DNA from: JBBQRS01 sp038214535
GTDB lineage: Bacteria; Chloroflexota; Anaerolineae; CG2-30-64-16
Direction: 5' to 3'
Length of the DNA: 32,846 nucleotides
Assembly: GCA_038214535.1 (NCBI GenBank)
Contig: JBBQRS010000049.1
Location: forward strand, 1-32,846
In this document: positions 1 through 6,667 of the stretch, one piece after another
Position numbering within the stretch: position 1 is the stretch's first letter
Layout of the letters: every line of letters starts with the position of its first letter
Made by a program: the position numbers and the translations under genes
Notes under the pieces: generated by a model
The model's database searches: none
Told to the model about the DNA's origin: nothing
The model's input: only the letters and a program-made list of their open reading frames with translations

Positions 1-923
1 AACGCCGGGTTGTAGACCGGCACATCATCCGGGGCGATTTGCTCGGCGCCAACCTTCGCCACCTCGGCCCAGCCGCGCTCTTCGATGGGGATCAGGTCGC
101 CGTGCGCCAGGCTCAGGTCAATGGTGGAGGTGGGCACGACCGAATAGCACGGGATGCCGTGCTCTTTCGCCAGCACTGCGATGTTATACGAGCCGATCTT
201 GTTCGCCACGTCGCCGTTGGCCGCCGCGCGATCTGCGCCGAACAGCACCAGGTCTACCCGACCGGCGCGCATCAACATGCCGGAGACGTTGTCGGCGATC
301 AAGGTCATCGGGATTTCGTCGCGCATCAGTTCCCAGGCGGTGAGGCGCGCGCCTTGCAGGCGGGGCCGCGTCTCATCCACCCAGACGTGCACCGCTTTGC
401 CCGCCTCTACAGCGGCGCGCACCACGCCAAGCGTTGTGCCGTAGTCCACGGTTGCCAGCGAGCCGGCGTTGCAGTGGGTCAGGATGTTGGCCTGCGGCGG
501 CACGACCTCCGCGCCGTTTGCGCCCATGCGCCGGTTGATCTCCACGTCCTCATCGGCGATGCGCTGCGCCTCGGCCAGCACGGCGGCGCGGATGTCGGGT
601 GCGGTCTGCGCCACATCCAGCACGCGCCGGGTGGCCCAGCTCAGGTTGACGGCGGTGGGGCGGGCCGCGTCCAGCAACTCTTTGGCGCGGGCCAGGTCGG
701 CCAGCAGGGCGGCGCGCTCCATCGCGGGGCTGGCGTTCGCGGCCAGCGCCATGCCGAAGCCGCCCGCCGCGCCGATAGCCGGCGCGCCGCGCACCACCAT
801 GTCGCGGATCGCCGCCGCCACATCTTCATATCGCGTGTAGCTCTCGACACGGTAAACCAGCGGCAGCACCCGCTGGTCAATCATCTTAAGTTGGTCGTCT
901 TCCCACCACAACGTCCGCGACAT
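1..923 (-). CDS. mtnA: S-methyl-5-thioribose-1-phosphate isomerase, C-terminus cut by window edge
   Basis: Converts methylthioribose-1-phosphate to methylthioribulose-1-phosphate in the cytosolic methionine salvage pathway. The minus-strand frame is open from an ATG at 923 to position 1 (307 codons), so the C-terminus lies outside the window. The translation starts MSRTLWWEDDQLKMIDQRVL. It carries the family hallmarks RGAPAIG, NLSWATRR, ILTHCNAGSLATVDYGT, DNVSG and GADRAAANGDVANKIGSYN, the last holding the conserved Asp of the active site. A GGGAG ribosome-binding site lies just upstream of the ATG. The gene is preceded by a SAM-I riboswitch and terminator, so expression should fall when S-adenosylmethionine is plentiful, which fits a sulfur-recycling enzyme. 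The related eIF2B-like proteins share the fold, but the motif set favours MtnA. Confidence 0.95.
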   Translation of the reverse strand, partial: MSRTLWWEDDQLKMIDQRVLPLVYRVESYTRYEDVAAAIRDMVVRGAPAIGAAGGFGMALAANASPAMERAALLADLARAKELLDAARPTAVNLSWATRRVLDVAQTAPDIRAAVLAEAQRIADEDVEINRRMGANGAEVVPPQANILTHCNAGSLATVDYGTTLGVVRAAVEAGKAVHVWVDETRPRLQGARLTAWELMRDEIPMTLIADNVSGMLMRAGRVDLVLFGADRAAANGDVANKIGSYNIAVLAKEHGIPCYSVVPTSTIDLSLAHGDLIPIEERGWAEVAKVGAEQIAPDDVPVYNPA

Positions 924-946
924 CTGAGTCTCCCTTGAAAGTTCAC

Positions 947-1016
947 GGCAACGGATACGAGCGGATAAGCGGATAAGTCCGCACCTACATCCGCTTATCC
1001 GCTTTCATCCGTTGCC
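947..1016. repeat. Long hairpin in mtnA leader, between terminator and start codon
   Basis: An inverted repeat with outer arms GGCAACGGAT/ATCCGTTGCC and inner arms AGCGGATAAGCGG/CCGCTTATCCGCT. The inner sequence is itself a tandem of GCGGATAA. It lies downstream of the riboswitch terminator and ends about 24 nt before the mtnA start, so it would be transcribed only on read-through. It resembles an interspersed palindromic repeat rather than a riboswitch part, since it has no poly-U tail. Confidence 0.75.
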
Positions 1017-1022
1017 GGAAAT

Positions 1023-1048
1023 AAAAAGCCCTCCGGGAAGAGGAGGGC
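1023..1048 (-). terminator. Intrinsic terminator of the SAM-I riboswitch
   Basis: On the minus strand, GCCCTCC pairs with GGAGGGC across a 7-nt loop and is followed at once by TTTTTAT. The 5' half with its loop (CCTCCTCTTCC) can instead pair with GGAAGATGAGAGG at the 3' end of the aptamer. This gives the antiterminator expected for a SAM-off transcriptional switch. Confidence 0.9.
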
Positions 1049-1069
1049 ACGCGCGTGCAAACTGCTTGC

Positions 1070-1269
1070 CTCTCATCTTCCGGTCGCGCGTCAGCGACCG
1101 ACGGAATTGGCACCTGCCCAGCTCTTTGACCGTATGCGGTAAGTGATGCGTCTCACAAGGCCCGCTAATAGGGGTAGACGCACATCACTCTCCGCGCAAC
1201 CGGTCTCCGGGGCTCCAGGTGGTTGCCGGGGGTTCACAGGGCCGTCCCCTCCCCCCCTCTGGATAAGAG
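1070..1269 (-). promoter_or_regulatory. SAM-I riboswitch (S-box) aptamer controlling mtnA
   Basis: Reading the minus strand, P1 is formed by CTCTTATC (5' end) and GATGAGAG (3' end). Between them come the S-box signatures: CCAGAG, a G-rich P2 strand leading to GGGGACGGCCC, GAACCCCCGGCAACC, and later GGTGCCAATTCCG. The 3' end reads GGAAGATGAGAG as in the family. SAM binding stabilises P1 and frees the downstream terminator. The region between GGCAACC and GGTGCC, normally a short P3 hairpin, is about 100 nt here. It contains an extra stem, GTGATG-T-GCGTCT with AGACGCATCAC, making the aptamer roughly 200 nt, clearly longer than usual. Confidence 0.93.
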
Positions 1270-1290
1270 TGTCCATATTGACTTGTCAAA

Positions 1291-1316
1291 GCCTGCTCCG
1301 ACGGTGCGGAGCAGGC
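1291..1316 (-). other. Stable hairpin at the 5' end of the riboswitch transcript
   Basis: A perfect 10-bp stem, GCCTGCTCCG/CGGAGCAGGC, with a 6-nt loop. It lies between the predicted transcription start (about 1318) and the aptamer. It could protect the RNA 5' end. There is no proper U-tract on either side (only TTTG on the minus strand), so it is a poor terminator. Confidence 0.6.
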
Positions 1317-1324
1317 ACCGAAAG

Positions 1325-1353
1325 AGTTTAGCACAGCGGCCGCGCGCTGTCAA
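1325..1353 (-). promoter_or_regulatory. Sigma-70-type promoter for the SAM riboswitch-mtnA unit
   Basis: On the minus strand, -35 TTGACA (1353-1348), a 17-nt spacer and -10 TAAACT (1330-1325). The predicted start is near 1318, about 50 nt before the aptamer. A second TTGACA at 1289-1284 has no -10 box that leaves the aptamer intact, so this one is preferred. Confidence 0.7.
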
Positions 1354-1366
1354 AAAGCGCGCGGCC
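1338..1366 (-). repeat. GC-rich inverted repeat after the glycosidase gene, overlapping the mtnA promoter
   Basis: Perfect 11-bp arms GGCCGCGCGCT/AGCGCGCGGCC around a 7-nt loop, starting 17 nt past the stop codon at 1384. The position suits a terminator-like hairpin for the gene upstream. Its loop holds most of the -35 box of the mtnA promoter. No U-tract follows, so termination efficiency is uncertain. Confidence 0.6.
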
Positions 1367-1383
1367 TGACGATTGTTGCGCGA

Positions 1384-3528
1384 TCACGCCCACTCGATCA
1401 CGACTGCGCCGTGAACGTCCAGCCTGGGTACCGTCACTTCCGCCCACGTGTTATCTCGGGTTACGTTCAACGGCTCCCCATCGGGTTGCAGGGAGACCTG
1501 TTTCACCGCTTTGCCCGCGGGAATCTGGAAGCGCACGCCCAGATCATGCACGGGCAGGATTTCCTGGATGACGTGCAGGTTTTCCCGCCTGGATTCTCCA
1601 GACCCGCCCTTGATGGTCACCGTGCGCCCGATGTCTGATTGGACGTTGACCAGGTGGATCACGCGGCGGTTTTCTGCTGCTTGATCCCACGCGGTGACCT
1701 CGACGCAGAGGGGCGCGGCCACCTCGACCGGCGCGGGGGCGTCCGCGGCCCAGCGCACGGCATTGGTCAACAGCCGTTTGGCCTCCCAGTAGCTCCAGTT
1801 GGCGACCATCGCGCCGATTTGCGATGCGAAGTAGACCGTGCGGCCCTTGCCGTATGCGTTCGCGACGATGGCAGGACGGGCGGTCTCGACCCCCGGCGGG
1901 TTGTTGTGGATGCTCACGTAGCGGTCGAGCGTCCACTCGGTGTACGGATAGACGATGTAGCCCAGCGCCGTGGCGTCGCCGGTGGCCTCCACCAGTAGTT
2001 GCTGCGCCATGCAGGTGATCGGTCGCTCACGGTAGAGTCCCTCGGCCACCGGGTGCTCCCCCTCGGCCACGCGGAAATAGGTGTCGGTGTAGTGGCCGGT
2101 ATCGCCCAACACCCGGATGCCGAAGACGTCAGCCAGGGCCGGCTGTGGATACGGCTCGTTCCACTCATTGCCCGCCGAAACCTGGTACGTGCCGACCATG
2201 CCGCCCCCACCGGCGACGTATCGGCGCAAGAGGTCCGCTTCCGCATGACTCAAACAAGCTGTGTTGGGTAGCACGATGGCCTTATACTTGCTCGCCTCGG
2301 CCAGGTTGCGAGGGGTCACGATGTCGAAGAGGATGTGTTCTTCCAGCAGCGCCTTGCAGACGCCGACGAACTCGGCCATGTAGCGCTCCTCGAAATCATC
2401 CTGGCCGTAGAAGTCGCGCGTGTCCTGGCTGAAGTAGACGCCCACGTGGGGCACCGGCTCGCCGCCGGTGAACTCCTGCCGGGCCGCGATTTCGGCATTG
2501 AGCCGCTTGAACTGTTCCCAATGATCCGGGTACAGGCTGCCGTCGGGGTGAATCTGATCAATGTAGATGATCGCGCCGCCGTTCGCCAACACGCTGCACG
2601 TCTCGGCCAACATGTGTACGTAGGGCTTCATGGAAGGCATATCGCGCAGGCCCACCACCGGGCGAGAGATGAAGACATCGAAGGGATGGACGGGCGAAGT
2701 GGCCTGAAACAGCCGCGGTTGCAGGCTCATGTGGATATGCCCGCTGGGATAGTAGACATCGTGGCTGGGGATGCCGCCGCTGTCGGCCGCGTTGATGTCG
2801 TCGCCCATGATCCAACCGTTGTGAATCTGGTTGGGGCACTGATAGCTGACGACGATGCCGGGCCGATGTTTGTGCAGCGCGGCGACGCAGTCGCGGATGA
2901 AGCCGGTCATCACGGTGTAGCGCCAACGCACGAACCGCTTCCAGTCGGGATCGCTCCAATCCTTTTCGGGGATTGCCTTGCCGCCCGACGCCTCGGCCCA
3001 GGCTTTTTGGCAGTGCTCACATCCGCAGACTGCCGTCCAGAAGGTCATGTCCAGGAATGCGCCTTCGATGGGATAGTTCGCGGCGATCTCCTCCAGCGCG
3101 CGCACCGTGTAGGCGCGATAGGGGCTGTTGGGGCACACCTGTTTGTAGCGGCTGGTCTTACCGATCATGTAACCATCAGGCCCCGCGGCGACGATGCGCC
3201 AGTCGGGATGCGCGTCGTAGAGCTTCTTGTCGAAGACCGTGGAGTAGTAGAGGATGAAGTGTTTGCCGGCGCGCTGCAAGAGCTCACAGAGTTCGCCAAT
3301 CTGATCGTGTTCGCCCAGCCCTGCATGTTTCGGCCCTTCGCTGGCGTTCCAGTAACACGTGCCGACATGGCAGCGCGCGTAGATCATCGCGGCCTCGAAG
3401 TCCGCATCAATGATCGTCTGCGCGATCACCTGCGCATCATACTTCTCATACCCCGGCAGCCAATCGTCCAGGTGGTTGTCAATCAACACCTTGCGGCGGG
3501 CCTTTGCGTACCAGTTTTTGTCAACCAT
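1384..3528 (-). CDS. Putative glycoside hydrolase: GHL6-type barrel plus GH42-like trimerisation domain
   Basis: A 714-residue protein, probably a cytosolic glycosidase of the hypothetical glycosyl hydrolase 6 type. Residues about 1-330 look like a TIM barrel (IYARCHVGTCYWN, HFILYYSTVFD, EGAFLDMTFWTAVCGCEHC, VSYQCPNQ). Residues about 360-540 resemble the beta-galactosidase trimerisation domain (HVGVYFSQDTRDFYG, KYKAIVLPNTACLSHAEADL, RYVAGGGGMVGTYQ). The rest looks like a beta-rich C-terminal region. No signal peptide is visible. The start at 3528 (MVDKNWYAKARR) was chosen because AGGAG lies 8 nt upstream; an in-frame ATG 35 codons earlier lacks a ribosome-binding site. The acidic residues in the barrel (Asp in FLDM) are candidate catalytic groups. 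The natural substrate cannot be read from the sequence. The CocE-type hydrolase upstream may be co-transcribed, although a repeat separates them. Confidence 0.8.
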   Translation of the reverse strand: MVDKNWYAKARRKVLIDNHLDDWLPGYEKYDAQVIAQTIIDADFEAAMIYARCHVGTCYWNASEGPKHAGLGEHDQIGELCELLQRAGKHFILYYSTVFDKKLYDAHPDWRIVAAGPDGYMIGKTSRYKQVCPNSPYRAYTVRALEEIAANYPIEGAFLDMTFWTAVCGCEHCQKAWAEASGGKAIPEKDWSDPDWKRFVRWRYTVMTGFIRDCVAALHKHRPGIVVSYQCPNQIHNGWIMGDDINAADSGGIPSHDVYYPSGHIHMSLQPRLFQATSPVHPFDVFISRPVVGLRDMPSMKPYVHMLAETCSVLANGGAIIYIDQIHPDGSLYPDHWEQFKRLNAEIAARQEFTGGEPVPHVGVYFSQDTRDFYGQDDFEERYMAEFVGVCKALLEEHILFDIVTPRNLAEASKYKAIVLPNTACLSHAEADLLRRYVAGGGGMVGTYQVSAGNEWNEPYPQPALADVFGIRVLGDTGHYTDTYFRVAEGEHPVAEGLYRERPITCMAQQLLVEATGDATALGYIVYPYTEWTLDRYVSIHNNPPGVETARPAIVANAYGKGRTVYFASQIGAMVANWSYWEAKRLLTNAVRWAADAPAPVEVAAPLCVEVTAWDQAAENRRVIHLVNVQSDIGRTVTIKGGSGESRRENLHVIQEILPVHDLGVRFQIPAGKAVKQVSLQPDGEPLNVTRDNTWAEVTVPRLDVHGAVVIEWA

Positions 3529-3597
3529 GTGCGAATTCTCCTGTAAGCGGGCCGATGCTGCGATCGGTCTGTCGCGTTGAGTGCCTGTCCGAAACTC

Positions 3598-3650
3598 GTA
3601 GTTTAGCCCCTTGTGGGCGCCACCGACGGGCACAAGGCCCTAAACTACAG
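3598..3650. repeat. TIR-type palindromic element, copy A
   Basis: Ends GTAGTTTAGCCCCTTGTG and CACAAGGCCCTAAACTAC are imperfect inverted repeats around a short centre. The same ends occur at 19912-19998 with a longer, different centre, and some similarity (ATTCT-ATCCGGG) continues to the right of both copies. No ORF inside. Probably a non-autonomous miniature element. Confidence 0.75.
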
Positions 3651-3666
3651 ATTGTCGGGTAAATTC

Positions 3667-5376
3667 TTATCCGGGTATCACCGGGAGCAACAGGTAGCTG
3701 GGGCGCGCCGCGTCGTGAAAGATCGTTTGCAGGGCGGCGCGGGGCGCGCCGTCTGCTGCGCCCGTGTTCGGGTTGCGGTCATAGCGCGGGAAATTACTGC
3801 TGGATATCTCCAGCCGGATGCGATGGCCCGCCAGGAAGACGTTGCTGGTCGGCCCCACGGCGACCGTGTACTCGACCGGCTCACCGGGGTTCACCGGCTC
3901 AGGCTGATCCGCGCCGTGACGATAGCGGGCGCGCACGATGCCGTCGCACAGGTTGCGCGCGTAGCCGTCGGGCGTCACGTCCACCAGTTTGGCGGTGAAA
4001 TCGGTGTCGGCGGCGCTGGTGGCGGCCCACAGGTGGACCACTATGTCGCCCGTTACCTCCAACTCATTCGTCAGCGGCGCGGTGGAGTAGACCAGCACGT
4101 CGGGCCGCTCCTCGATGGGGCGCTGATCGAACGCGCCGGGCGGCAAGGCGGTCTGCGAGCAGCACAGCCCGCCGCCGCGGGTGGGGACGGGATGCCGCGG
4201 CTCGTAGAGGAAGGCGTCCGCCGGTTCCTCATTGGGCAGCGCGGGCGAGAGCGCGCCGTCGCCGTTAAGCGTGTTCGCCGCCCCGTCGCTGTGCAGGTAG
4301 TACGGCGTGGGCTGCGCGCGACGCAGCGGCCATTCATTTTCGTCGCGCCAGCGGTTGATCCCCATGACGTAGAGGCGCACCGGCGGCCCATCGGGCAGTT
4401 CGGTCGCCGCGCCCTTGATCCAGTGGTCGAACCAACTGAGTTTCTGCTCTTCCAACAACACCTGGCCGTTCGAGGCGGCGATGCCGAAATCCACCTCACC
4501 GACGGCGTTGTCGCCGAACGGCCCATGCACCCACGGCCCCATCAGCAACCGCTGGCGCGTGTGGCCCAGGGCGCGCAACGCGGTGTAGTCGGCGATCGTG
4601 TTGGGGGCGAAGATGTCGTACCACCCGCCGATGTGGAAGATGGGCAGGTCGAGCGCCTTGCGCGGGCAACCGACGGCCTGCCAGTACGCGTCACGGGCCG
4701 GGTGGTCAAAGGTGTCGCTCACGAAGGGCGCAAAACCGTCGCGCCCGACCACCGGCGTAGTATCGGGCGGCCACGCGGAGAAGCTGTCGCCGTGCGCCAT
4801 GCCGTCCATTGCGTGCGCCCACTCCGCGGCCAGCCGGGCCTGCTCCTCCGCCGAACCGGTGTGGCGCATCAACGCCATCGCGGCCACAGACCCAATGCTC
4901 CAACTGACCATTGTGCCGAGGCAATACGCGCCGCCGCGCCACGAGATGTCATAGGTTTGCGTCCAGGTCACGGTGGGCGTAATGGTCACGAGGCCGGGCG
5001 GGCGCATACACGCGGCGGCATACTGGGTGTAGCCCACGTAAGACTCGCCGTACATCCCCACGCGCCCGTTTGACCACGGCTGTTGCGTACACCAGACCAC
5101 CGTGTCATAGCCGTCGTGCTGCTCGTGGACCATGGGGTAGCCGTCGCCCTCGGAGGCCCAGCGGCCGCGCGTATCCTGCACCACCACGGCGTAGCCCCGT
5201 TCGGCGGCCATCAGCGCGAAGGAGGTCTGCGAGAAGCCCTTGCCGTAGGGCGTGCGCTGGAGCAGCACCGGCAGCGGCGCATCGGTCTGCGGGCGGTAGA
5301 TGTCGGTGCGCAAGGTGGTCCCGTCGCGCATGGGGGTCGCCACGTCGCGCTCGACGGTGAGGGTGTGGTAGGTCAT
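3667..5376 (-). CDS. CocE/NonD family alpha/beta hydrolase (X-Pro dipeptidyl-peptidase S15-like)
   Basis: A 569-residue serine hydrolase of the cocaine-esterase/glutaryl-7-ACA acylase group. The nucleophile is Ser112 in GMYGESYVGYTQ. Tyr44 in RTPYGKG matches the oxyanion-hole Tyr of CocE. The acid is expected in HIGGWYDIFAPNT and the base in GPWVHGPFG. The C-terminal third (LTNELEVTGDIVVHLWA onwards, with GHRIRLEISSSNFPRYDRN) is the jelly-roll domain typical of the family, and the length is normal. No signal peptide is apparent, so it is probably cytosolic. AAGGAG sits 8 nt upstream of the ATG. The substrate (ester or amide) is not predictable. It lies upstream of, and in line with, the GHL6-type glycosidase. 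Confidence 0.93.
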   Translation of the reverse strand: MTYHTLTVERDVATPMRDGTTLRTDIYRPQTDAPLPVLLQRTPYGKGFSQTSFALMAAERGYAVVVQDTRGRWASEGDGYPMVHEQHDGYDTVVWCTQQPWSNGRVGMYGESYVGYTQYAAACMRPPGLVTITPTVTWTQTYDISWRGGAYCLGTMVSWSIGSVAAMALMRHTGSAEEQARLAAEWAHAMDGMAHGDSFSAWPPDTTPVVGRDGFAPFVSDTFDHPARDAYWQAVGCPRKALDLPIFHIGGWYDIFAPNTIADYTALRALGHTRQRLLMGPWVHGPFGDNAVGEVDFGIAASNGQVLLEEQKLSWFDHWIKGAATELPDGPPVRLYVMGINRWRDENEWPLRRAQPTPYYLHSDGAANTLNGDGALSPALPNEEPADAFLYEPRHPVPTRGGGLCCSQTALPPGAFDQRPIEERPDVLVYSTAPLTNELEVTGDIVVHLWAATSAADTDFTAKLVDVTPDGYARNLCDGIVRARYRHGADQPEPVNPGEPVEYTVAVGPTSNVFLAGHRIRLEISSSNFPRYDRNPNTGAADGAPRAALQTIFHDAARPSYLLLPVIPG

Positions 5377-5422
5377 CTGCGGAACTCCTTTGCGGCAAAC
5401 GCAGTTATGGATCGTGTGGGTA

Positions 5423-5451
5423 TTGTAGCAGTGTTAGAAAAATGCTACCAT
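5423..5451 (+). promoter_or_regulatory. Candidate promoter with internal inverted repeat for the first small ORF
   Basis: TTGTAG, a 17-nt spacer and TACCAT. The spacer carries GTAGCA (5425-5430) and TGCTAC (5443-5448), a perfect 6-bp inverted repeat that straddles both boxes and could be an operator. It lies between the divergent CocE-type gene and the small ORF at 5485, so it may affect both. Confidence 0.45.
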
Positions 5452-5484
5452 ACCGTATGTCATTGGATGCAAGGAGGTGTTGTG

Positions 5485-5694
5485 TTGAAAACTGAGAGGT
5501 TGAGCTTCATCGAATTGAGCGACAAGCTGGGTCAATACGAGCACAGATACGGCTTATCTACCGCCGAGTTCTACCGGCGCTATCAGGAAGGGCAAATGGG
5601 CGACGATGATGATCTGATGATGTGGGCCGGTCTGTATCACCTTTATCTCGCGTCACATCTCGCCTCGCCGCTGCGCGATAATGATCTCGCTTAG
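5485..5694 (+). CDS. Small orphan protein A of a duplicated acidic family
   Basis: A 69-residue protein of unknown function. The start is read as TTG at 5485 because AAGGAGG lies 7 nt upstream; GTG at 5482 is a close alternative. The body is ELSDKLGQYEHRYGLSTAEF, then YRRYQEGQMGDDDD and LMMWAGLYHLYL. A close paralogue lies at 6668-6901. Similarity holds at both protein and DNA level through LYHLYL and stops there, so the last 15 or so residues are probably unconstrained. The 3' end overlaps the opposite-strand ORF at 5653-5832 by 42 nt. Small size and a HigBA neighbour suggest an antitoxin-like or regulatory protein, but no partner toxin is adjacent. Function is inferred only weakly. Confidence 0.72.
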   Translation: MKTERLSFIELSDKLGQYEHRYGLSTAEFYRRYQEGQMGDDDDLMMWAGLYHLYLASHLASPLRDNDLA

Positions 5695-5832
5695 GGATGG
5701 TCCGGGCAACGCAGGGGGCGGCTGTCTTTTGGTGGGCGTTTCGGTTTTAGGCACAAGCGCACCTGATAGATGCTTCACGCGTCCTGTGCTCAACAGCGCC
5801 CGGATGTAGAGAGCCATAATCGTTTCGCTCAT
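5653..5832 (-). pseudogene. Probable internally deleted AF2212/DUF104-like antitoxin, toxin missing
   Basis: A 59-codon ORF with GGGAG 6 nt before the ATG. The N-terminus MSETIMALY resembles the first strand of AF2212-like antitoxins. The C-terminus PSLSEIIIAQRRGEM resembles the tail that such antitoxins place before a PIN-domain toxin. The central beta strands expected after MALY are absent; the reading jumps to IRALLSTGRVKHL and a Pro-rich linker. No VapC-like ORF follows: the place is taken by the antisense 3' end of small protein A. It is best read as the remnant of a toxin-antitoxin pair. The family assignment is from memory of motifs and is tentative; the ORF could still be translated. 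Confidence 0.45.
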
Positions 5833-5917
5833 CTCCTGCTCCCGCCTCATTCTGATTCCATTATGGCATCGCGCAGATGCAGATGCAACTCTTTTACGCG
5901 GAACTCCAGCGCATAGC

Positions 5918-6232
5918 TCACGGATGTGCAGATGCGACGTAGGGTTGGATGTCCTGAAGGTGATCTTGCTCCGCCTGCTGCGCATGATATAGATCCCAAC
6001 GCAATTGCAGATTCATCCAGAAGTCGGCGGAGACCCCGAAGAATCTGGCTAACCGTAATGCCGTGCCGGGCGTCACCCCGCGCCGGCCATGCACGATCTC
6101 GTTGACGCGCTGATAGGGGACGTGAATGGCATCGGCCAGCTCGCGCTGGGTCACGCCCAGTGGGAGCAAGAACTCCTCAAGGAGCATTTCGCCGGGATGG
6201 GTGGGTGGGCGGTTCTTTGGTACGCGGATCAT
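5918..6232 (-). CDS. higA: HigA-type antitoxin (XRE family helix-turn-helix)
   Basis: A 104-residue DNA-binding antitoxin. PPTHPGEMLLEEFLLPLGVT is the classic HigA/VapI N-terminus, followed by the helix-turn-helix QRELADAIHVPYQRVNEIVHG and the tail TALRLARFFGVSADFWMNLQ. It lies 21 nt downstream of higB in the toxin-first order characteristic of higBA. It should neutralise HigB and repress the operon through the palindrome over the higB promoter. About 14 residues beyond the usual end (DHLQDIQPYVASAHP) are not distinctive. Confidence 0.95.
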   Translation of the reverse strand: MIRVPKNRPPTHPGEMLLEEFLLPLGVTQRELADAIHVPYQRVNEIVHGRRGVTPGTALRLARFFGVSADFWMNLQLRWDLYHAQQAEQDHLQDIQPYVASAHP

Positions 6233-6253
6233 TTTATGTCACCTCAATACAGA

Positions 6254-6547
6254 TCAATGATAGTCCACGATCTGGACATCTTTGGGGCCAGAGTTGGTCC
6301 AAGAGAAACAGATACGATACTGATTATTGATACGGATGCTATATTGCCCTGAACGGTCTCCTCGCAAGGCTTCCAGATGATTACCGGGAGGAACCCTCAG
6401 TTCGTCCCGGGCTGACACAGAATCAAGTTGGTCAAGTTTCCGCGCTGCGATCTTCCAGAGCGATTCGGGGCAGGTTCTGCGTGCCGCCCTTGAATTGTCG
6501 CCGTTGAAGATGTCTTCGGTACCTTGATCCCGAAACGTTACGATCAT
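6254..6547 (-). CDS. higB: HigB-type toxin (RelE/ParE superfamily mRNA interferase)
   Basis: A 97-residue toxin of the plasmid-maintenance-killer class, which cleaves mRNA on the ribosome. Family motifs are FRDQGTEDIFNGDNS at the N-terminus, RVPPGNHLEALRGDRSGQYS, IRINNQYRICFSW and the C-terminal VQIVDYH, so the protein appears full length and intact. The start at 6547 is only 6 nt downstream of a TATGAT -10 box, so the transcript is probably leaderless or nearly so, and no ribosome-binding site is seen. It precedes higA in one operon. Confidence 0.95.
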   Translation of the reverse strand: MIVTFRDQGTEDIFNGDNSRAARRTCPESLWKIAARKLDQLDSVSARDELRVPPGNHLEALRGDRSGQYSIRINNQYRICFSWTNSGPKDVQIVDYH

Positions 6548-6553
6548 GCTAAG

Positions 6554-6582
6554 ATCATAGCATGGATGTCATGCTATTGCAA
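6554..6582 (-). promoter_or_regulatory. higBA promoter with overlapping palindromic operator
   Basis: On the minus strand, TTGCAA (6582-6577), a 17-nt spacer and TATGAT (6559-6554). A perfect palindrome, ATAGCATG-5 nt-CATGCTAT (6557-6577), covers the spacer and the edges of both boxes. A further half-site-like GCATGATC follows at the start codon. This is the expected layout for autorepression by HigA. Confidence 0.8.
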
Positions 6583-6667
6583 GCTGATATTTGTGCTCAA
6601 AGCGTGGCATTAGCGTGTATGGATTGTGATATCATCTATCGGACAGATAGTTCATGACGAGGTTGGG

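Noticed and set aside
39..938. A 299-codon plus-strand ORF
   Set aside because: Antisense to mtnA, whose motifs and riboswitch settle the strand.
1284..1289. TTGACA on the minus strand as the riboswitch -35 box
   Set aside because: Its -10 position would fall inside aptamer helix P1; the pair at 1325-1353 fits better.
1143..1331. Short ORFs on both strands around 1091-1331
   Set aside because: They coincide with the SAM-I riboswitch and its promoter; conserved RNA features explain the sequence.
2335..3546. A 403-codon plus-strand ORF
   Set aside because: Antisense to the GHL6-type hydrolase, His/Val/Asp-rich shadow composition, no ribosome-binding site or family motifs.
3613..5073. A 486-codon plus-strand ORF
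   Set aside because: Antisense to the CocE-type gene, which has a full catalytic motif set; Arg/Gly/His-rich translation is a GC-frame artefact.
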